Origin: Streptomyces violaceorubidus
Lineage (GTDB): Bacteria; Actinomycetota; Actinomycetes; Streptomycetales; Streptomycetaceae
NCBI RefSeq assembly: GCF_000717995.1
Contig: NZ_JODM01000007.1
Location: 1 to 64,000, forward strand
Length of the DNA: 64,000 bases
Reading direction: 5' to 3'
Under the pieces are notes generated by a model that ran no database searches, was not told the DNA's origin, and worked only from the letters and a program-made list of their open reading frames with translations. Made by a program: the position numbers and the translations under genes. Shown here in pieces: positions 59,329 to 64,000 of this stretch. How positions within the stretch are numbered: position 1 is the stretch's first letter; each line of letters opens with the position of its first letter.

Positions 59329-60192
59329 ATGCAGCAGCACGCCGAGAACGGGCGCGACCGCACGACGGACGCCGCGGAGGAGCCGGAGCCGTACGACGAC
59401 GAGCCGTACGACGACGAGCCGTACACCGACGAGCCGTACGACGACGGGGCGTACGACGAAGAATCGGCGGCGCGGCCTCCGCAGGACGGCGGCCCCGATG
59501 TCTTTCTGGACGTCCCCCAGCTCAAGGTCGATGAGCTCACCCTCGACGTGGAGAACCTGCGGGCCCGGGTGTCCCTCCAGGCCGAGGTGCTCGACCTGCT
59601 CAAGCTGAACGTGGGCGCCGACGTGGCGCTCGGCCAGGTCCACCTCGGCATCTCGGGGGTCGAGGCGCAGGCCCAGCTCAAGGTCCGCCTGGACAACGTC
59701 GCGCTGATCATCAACCGGGTTCTCACCACGCTCGACCGCAATCCGCAGATCCTGGAGGACCTGGCACGCGGCATCGGGTCGGCCGCGCACGACGTGGGCC
59801 GGGGTGCCGGGAGCGCCGTGCGGCAGGTCGGGGAGGGAGCCGGGTCCGCCGTCGAGGACCTCGGCGGCAGCGCCGGCGAGGCCGTCGGAGAGGTCGCGCG
59901 GGACGTCGGAGATGGAGATACCGTCGACGCCGTCGAGGGCGTCGCAGGCGGGGCGGGGGAAGCCGTCGCCGAGATGGGCGGGGCGGCGGGCAGGGCCGGC
60001 GCGAGCGCGGGCGACGCGGCGCGGGAGACCGGACGGGCCGCTGGACGGGCTGCCGGGCGGAGCGTTCCACGCACCTCGCAGGAGGCCGGGGGCGGAGACC
60101 CGGCCCGTCGGCGCCGCACCCGCGACGACGGGCCCCGGGCGCCGCGACCGACCGCGCGCCGGGGTGTCGGAAAGCGCGAAGAGCCGCCGTGA
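59329..60192 (+). CDS. Acidic-repeat protein with helical Gly/Ala-rich tail
   Basis: 287 aa with CTGGAGGCG before ATG. Residues 20-46 are acidic PYDDE-type repeats. A conserved core follows (LDVPQLKVDELTLDVENLRA, ILEDLARGIGSAAHDVG), then Gly/Ala/Val repeats (GAGSAVRQVGEGAGSAVEDL, GGAGEAVAEMGGAAG) and a basic end. I do not recognise a function; a scaffold or envelope role is possible. Its stop overlaps the next start (GTGA). Confidence 0.72.
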   Translation: MQQHAENGRDRTTDAAEEPEPYDDEPYDDEPYTDEPYDDGAYDEESAARPPQDGGPDVFLDVPQLKVDELTLDVENLRARVSLQAEVLDLLKLNVGADVALGQVHLGISGVEAQAQLKVRLDNVALIINRVLTTLDRNPQILEDLARGIGSAAHDVGRGAGSAVRQVGEGAGSAVEDLGGSAGEAVGEVARDVGDGDTVDAVEGVAGGAGEAVAEMGGAAGRAGASAGDAARETGRAAGRAAGRSVPRTSQEAGGGDPARRRRTRDDGPRAPRPTARRGVGKREEPP

Positions 60193-60570
60193 ACGGGTGC
60201 GCCGGCGTCACCGGCCGCCGGGCCCTCCACCGGGCACCCCGCGGACCCCGGCCCCGACATCGCCTTCGACGCGGTCGTCAGGGGCGCCCGGCTGCGTTTC
60301 GAGGAGTCACCACGGACCCGGGTCTCCTTCCCCGGCTCCGGAGCGCGCGAGTCGGTGTCCCGCACCGAGCGGACCAACCTGCCCCGACGTGTGGAGCCGG
60401 GGAAGGAGTATCGCGGGGTGACCGTGGAGTACCACCTCGCCAGCCGTCTCACGGGGACCCCGGAGCACGGGTCGCCGCCCGACGAGGGTGATCGGGCGAC
60501 GCGAGCCGAACGGCCTGGGCCGGACCGCGGACCGGCGGCTTCCCGTAGCTCCCCAGTCGACCGACCATGA
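60189..60570 (+). pseudogene. Small hypothetical protein, frameshifted near its start
   Basis: GTG 60189 is in a GTGA overlap with the acidic-repeat gene. With GG in place of GGG at 60195-60197 the frame becomes VNGAPASPAAGPSTG.. then DIAFDAVVRGARLRFEESPR, TRVSFPGSGARESVSRTERT, NLPRRVEPGKEYRGVTVEYH to TGA 60570, about 126 aa. As given, the first frame ends at 60491. Unknown family. Confidence 0.55.
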
Positions 60571-60577
60571 TGGACGC

Positions 60578-62245
60578 ATGGCAGCACAGGAACCCGACCG
60601 GCCCGACAGCGGGCCTTCGCTGGACCGGATCCTCGGTCTCATCGCCCCCGGCATGCTGGATGTCGTCGTGGCGCCGCGCGGCTCCGGTGTGCCGGTGGCG
60701 GACGTGGCGCTGTACGACCCGGGCGAGGAGCGGGACGACGGCACCTGGGCGGCGTCCGGACTGATCCTGCTCGCGGTCGGTGTGGACGCCGCCTCGCCGG
60801 AGGCGATCGACGTGCTGCGCGCCGCCGACCGGGCCAAAGCCGCGGCCGTGGTGCTGAGGCGGGGTACTCGCGGGCCGCGGACCGCGCTGCTGGAGGCGGC
60901 CGCAGCGGGCCGTACGGCGCTGCTCACCCGGCGGCCGGCGCCGGGGTGGACGGAGGTGCTCGGTCAGCTGCGCACCGCCCTGGCCCACAGTGCCCCGACC
61001 GGGACGACCGGGATGGAGGGCCTGCGGCTCGGTGACCTGCCGGGGCTGGCCAACACGGTGGCGGCCCTGGTCGGCGGCGCGATCACCGTCGAGGACCCCC
61101 GGTCGAGGGTGCTCGCCTACTCGCGGATGGACCATGAGCCCGACCCGATGCGCAGGCTGACGATCCTCGGGCAGGAGGTCCCCCGCTGGCGGGTGGACGA
61201 GCTGCGCGAGAGCGGCTTCTTCCAGGCCCTGTGGAGCACCGACGGCGTCGTACGGCTGCCCGCCGACGACCGGTACGCGGAACGGCTGGCCGTGGCGGTG
61301 CGCCACGGCTCGGAGATCCTCGGGTCGCTCTGGGCCGCCGCCGACGGCCGGCCACTGGCCGAGGACGCGGCGGCGGCGCTGCACACGGCGGCGCGGGCCG
61401 CCGTCCCGCATCTGTCCCACCACCAGACCTGGGGCCGGGCCGCGGCCAGGGCGCGAGAGGGCGCGGTGCACGCGCTGCTCGACGGGAGCGGACAGCCGGC
61501 GCGCGTCGCGCACGAGGCCGGGGTCGCGCCGGGTCGGCCGTACACGGTGATGGTCGCGGAGGCGTACGACGCTCCGGAACGGACCGGTGCGCCGTCCGCG
61601 GCAGCGGGGGGCGCCGCCGAGCAGCGGGTGCTGGACGTGCTCGCGCTGCAGGCCGCGGCGTACCGGCCGGGCTGTGTGACGGCGAGGTCGGGGCGACGAC
61701 TGTACGTCCTGCTTCCGGCCGGGGAGGACGAGACGGACCCGGCGCGTGCCCTGCTGACGGCGGCTCGCTCGGTGCCGCGCGGCGTGGTGTTCGCGGGCGT
61801 CGGCCCGGTGACGGCCGACCTGTCGCAGTTGCCCGCGTCGCGCGAGGCCGCGGAGCTGGTGGTGCGGGTGCTGGAGGAGCGTGCCGCGCGACTGCCGGCC
61901 GTGGACGTGGTGTCCGCGGCGGCGGCGTTCGGTGAACTGGTCCCCGAGGTGTCCGCGCTGCGGGTGCTCGACCGGGTCGCGCCGTTGTGGGAGAGCCTGC
62001 CGGGCCCGGTGCACGCCATGGTGGAGCACGACCGGACACACGGCTCGGAGTACGGCGCGTCGGTCGCCGCCTACCTCGACGCGTTCGGTGACACGGGCGC
62101 GGCGGCCGGGTGCCTGAACGTGCATCCGAACACCCTGCGGTACCGGCTGCGGCGGGCCCGGGAGCTGTTCGGCGTCGACCTGGCGGACCCCACCCTGCGC
62201 CTCCTGGCGGACATCGGGCTGCGGCTGGCGCGGCGACCGGGGTGA
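60578..62245 (+). CDS. PucR-family transcriptional regulator
   Basis: 555 aa from ATG 60578. N-terminal sensor (LDVVVAPRGSGVPVADVALY), a GGDEF-like CdaR middle region (PYTVMVAEAYDAPERTG, RLYVLLPAGEDETDP) and a C-terminal HTH_30 (YLDAFGDTGAAAGCLNVHPN, TLRYRLRRARELFGVDLADP). Such proteins activate purine, proline or amino-acid catabolism. The PLP decarboxylase and permease that follow are likely targets. Confidence 0.9.
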   Translation: MAAQEPDRPDSGPSLDRILGLIAPGMLDVVVAPRGSGVPVADVALYDPGEERDDGTWAASGLILLAVGVDAASPEAIDVLRAADRAKAAAVVLRRGTRGPRTALLEAAAAGRTALLTRRPAPGWTEVLGQLRTALAHSAPTGTTGMEGLRLGDLPGLANTVAALVGGAITVEDPRSRVLAYSRMDHEPDPMRRLTILGQEVPRWRVDELRESGFFQALWSTDGVVRLPADDRYAERLAVAVRHGSEILGSLWAAADGRPLAEDAAAALHTAARAAVPHLSHHQTWGRAAARAREGAVHALLDGSGQPARVAHEAGVAPGRPYTVMVAEAYDAPERTGAPSAAAGGAAEQRVLDVLALQAAAYRPGCVTARSGRRLYVLLPAGEDETDPARALLTAARSVPRGVVFAGVGPVTADLSQLPASREAAELVVRVLEERAARLPAVDVVSAAAAFGELVPEVSALRVLDRVAPLWESLPGPVHAMVEHDRTHGSEYGASVAAYLDAFGDTGAAAGCLNVHPNTLRYRLRRARELFGVDLADPTLRLLADIGLRLARRPG

Positions 62246-62441
62246 GGCTCCCGGTCCCTCGAGTGTCGCGACCACGCAAGAAGAGTGATCGTTTGGTTGT
62301 CGTCGTGCACAGCAATCCGAGCCCACCCTGGGCGAGGGGAACGAAGACACGGCGGGTGCCGCGGACCGAAGCTGGGCGGGACAGGACGGCAGACCGCCCG
62401 ACGAACGCCGTGAGGACCGACACGTCTGGAGTGTGTTGACA

Positions 62442-63839
62442 GTGACTTCCGGTTCCGTGACCTCTGGTCCCGTGACTTCCGGTTCCGTCCACCGGCGCGG
62501 CGCCGCCCGTGAGGCCGCGCTCGCACGGGCCGTCAAGGACGGTCTGCTGGGCCCGCACGCGCCGCTGATCGGTCTCCTCGACGTCGACGGTGTGCTCGCC
62601 GCCGTCGAGGCGCTGAACGAGGCGTTCCACGGACCGGCCGCGGCGCAGCACACGTTCGCGGCGAAGGCGTGCGGCCTGGTGCCCGTACTGAGGCTGCTCG
62701 CGGAGGCGGGCATGGGGTGCGAAGTGGCCTCGCCCGGGGAGCTGGAGCAGGCGCTGGCGGCCGGATTCACCCACGACCGGCTGGTCTTCGACAGCCCCGC
62801 CAAGACCGTCCAGGAGCTCGACTTCGCCCTGGCCCACGGGATCGCGATCAACCTGGACAACTTCCAGGAGATGGCCCGCGTCGACCGCCTGCTGGCCGGC
62901 CGGGAGGCCTGCGGGCCCATCGGACTCCGAGTGAACCCGCAGGTCGGAGCGGGTGCCATCGGTGCGATGAGCACGGCCACCGCGACCTCCAAGTTCGGCG
63001 TCGCGCTGCGTGACGAGGGAGCCGTCGACGCGGTGATCGAGGCTTTCGCGCGCCGGCCGTGGCTCAACCGGCTGCACGCCCACGTCGGCTCCCAGGGCTG
63101 CCCGCTGCCGCTCATCGCCCAGGGGGTGCGGGCGGCGTACGAACTGGCCGAGCGCATCAACACGGAACTGGGGCGCGCCCAGATCACCGGACTCGACATC
63201 GGCGGTGGCCTGCCGGTCAACTTCGACGACGAGGACGACCGCCCGACCTACGCGGACTACGTCGCCGAGCTCCGCACCGCGGTACCCGGCCTCTTCGACG
63301 GCCGCTACGCCCTGATCACCGAGTTCGGCCGTTCCCTGCTCGCCAAGAGCGGCACCATAGGCTCGATCGTCGAGTACACCAAGTCGGCCGGGGGCCGGCG
63401 GATCGCGGTCACGCACGCCGGTGCCCAGGTGGCCACCCGCACGGTCTTCATGCCGGACGCCTGGCCGCTGCGCGTAGGGGTGTTCGACGCGGCGGGCCGG
63501 CCCAAGCCGGGCCCCACCGAGGTCGTCGACATCGCGGGCCCGTGCTGCTTCGCCGGCGACCTGACGGCGACCGGGCGCGAGCTTCCGGCCGTCGAGCCGG
63601 GCGACGTGGTGGCGCTGTACGACACCGGGGCGTACTACTTCTCCTCGCCCTTCTCCTACAACTCCCTGCCGCGACCCGCTGTGTACGGCTATCGGACGGA
63701 CTCCGGCGGACGGGTCGCCTTCGCCGTGGTCCGCGAGGCCCAGAGTGTGCGCGGCGTGGTCGAGGAGAGCGGGCTCTCCCAGGCGGACGCCCTGGTGGGG
63801 CTGTGCTCCGGGAACGCCGTGACACGCCCTGGTCGGTGA
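62442..63839 (+). CDS. Group IV PLP decarboxylase (diaminopimelate decarboxylase-like)
   Basis: 465 aa; GTG 62442 chosen over 62433 because GGAG is spaced about 10 nt. TSGSVTSGPVTSGSV is a 5-residue repeat in the first 20 codons. Barrel with PLP Lys in HTFAAKACGLVPVLRLLAEA, HAHVGSQG, ITGLDIGGGLPVNF (phosphate Gly loop), GPCCFAGD catalytic Cys, and YNSLPRP end. DapDC/OrnDC family, but substrate unclear; context with PucR and a permease suggests amino-acid catabolism. Confidence 0.8.
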   Translation: MTSGSVTSGPVTSGSVHRRGAAREAALARAVKDGLLGPHAPLIGLLDVDGVLAAVEALNEAFHGPAAAQHTFAAKACGLVPVLRLLAEAGMGCEVASPGELEQALAAGFTHDRLVFDSPAKTVQELDFALAHGIAINLDNFQEMARVDRLLAGREACGPIGLRVNPQVGAGAIGAMSTATATSKFGVALRDEGAVDAVIEAFARRPWLNRLHAHVGSQGCPLPLIAQGVRAAYELAERINTELGRAQITGLDIGGGLPVNFDDEDDRPTYADYVAELRTAVPGLFDGRYALITEFGRSLLAKSGTIGSIVEYTKSAGGRRIAVTHAGAQVATRTVFMPDAWPLRVGVFDAAGRPKPGPTEVVDIAGPCCFAGDLTATGRELPAVEPGDVVALYDTGAYYFSSPFSYNSLPRPAVYGYRTDSGGRVAFAVVREAQSVRGVVEESGLSQADALVGLCSGNAVTRPGR

Positions 63840-63939
63840 GGGCCGGCTCGCCGCCGTCCCGGGGGACCTGTCGAGTGCGCCGGGTGCCTGCCGGTGGTGC
63901 CTACCCGGTTCCGGGCCGGCCGCCGGGTGTCATGGCAGC

Positions 63940-64000
63940 ATGACTCTCGATCGGCCGATGTACCGCGTCAAGCGGCGTCTGCTCGGCAACCCGCTCACCA
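63940..64000 (+). CDS. APC-family amino-acid permease, N-terminal part (runs off window)
   Basis: The last 20 codons read MTLDRPMYRVKRRLLGNPLT, matching the start of actinobacterial APC permeases (YRVKRRLLGxPL). An inner ATG at 63958 is also possible. It follows the PLP decarboxylase by 100 bp. Confidence 0.6.
   Translation, partial: MTLDRPMYRVKRRLLGNPLT

Overview
The window is high-GC actinobacterial DNA with near-universal G/C third positions, many GTG starts, AGGAGG-type ribosome sites and gene families typical of Streptomyces: DUF5753 XRE regulators, PF04672 methyltransferases, a RheA/Hsp18 pair, an srsABC-type phenolic-lipid cluster, an SCO7613-type membrane protein and DUF2267 proteins. 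No rRNA, tRNA, CRISPR array, intact transposon or prophage was found. The content is accessory metabolism, regulators and many broken genes, which suggests an arm of a linear Streptomyces chromosome; that placement is inference.

Layout, left to right. 0-12 kb: secreted GH89 hexosaminidase coupled to a glycerophosphodiesterase; a BldG-like STAS protein; a DUF5753 regulator with a PF04672 methyltransferase; a RavA/ViaA-like AAA+ and VWA pair (VWA gene frameshifted); a GH9 lipoprotein. 11.6-18 kb: TetR and MerR regulators, the MerR facing an alkene-reductase gene with its middle deleted; a PAP2 membrane phosphatase; an SDR with a strong palindromic operator; a catalase. 18-24 kb: a cell-wall amino-sugar salvage unit (GlcNAc-type kinase, sodium-solute symporter and AnmK, with a divergent MurR/RpiR regulator and clear promoters and operator). 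24-33 kb: a stand-alone alanyl-tRNA-synthetase-like core, then a decay zone: a divergent amidase/TetR pair that lost both 5' ends, an acyltransferase-3 gene with its middle deleted, a YceI gene damaged by an inverted duplication, and pieces of an ABC binding protein. Intact secreted EEP phosphatase, LysR, WYL and VOC genes lie between them.

33-44.6 kb: a giant multi-spanning membrane protein, small secreted and membrane proteins, a saccharopine-dehydrogenase-like enzyme with a TetR, then srsA-srsB-srsC (type III PKS, ICMT-like methylase, FAD hydroxylase) facing a UbiA prenyltransferase. 44.7-55 kb: MDR oxidoreductase/HD pair, SDR, DUF2267, Hsp20 with divergent RheA and two operators, an ATP-grasp/CocE-type hydrolase pair, a potassium channel, TetR and GNAT. 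55-58 kb: a cis-prenyltransferase translationally coupled to an MpaB/Lcp-family oxygenase carrying C-terminal EF-hands, the most unusual arrangement in the window. 58-64 kb: GNAT, OsmC, a repetitive acidic protein, a PucR regulator, a group-IV PLP decarboxylase and the start of an APC permease.

Two patterns cut across the window. Several genes carry a single-base shift, mostly in a short G or C run (near 7010, 28330, 35513-35519, 44056-44060, 58408-58412 and 60195-60197), which looks like consensus error or recent decay. Others (12.8, 25.75, 31.5 and 33 kb) carry true internal deletions or rearrangements with both ends of the family still recognisable.
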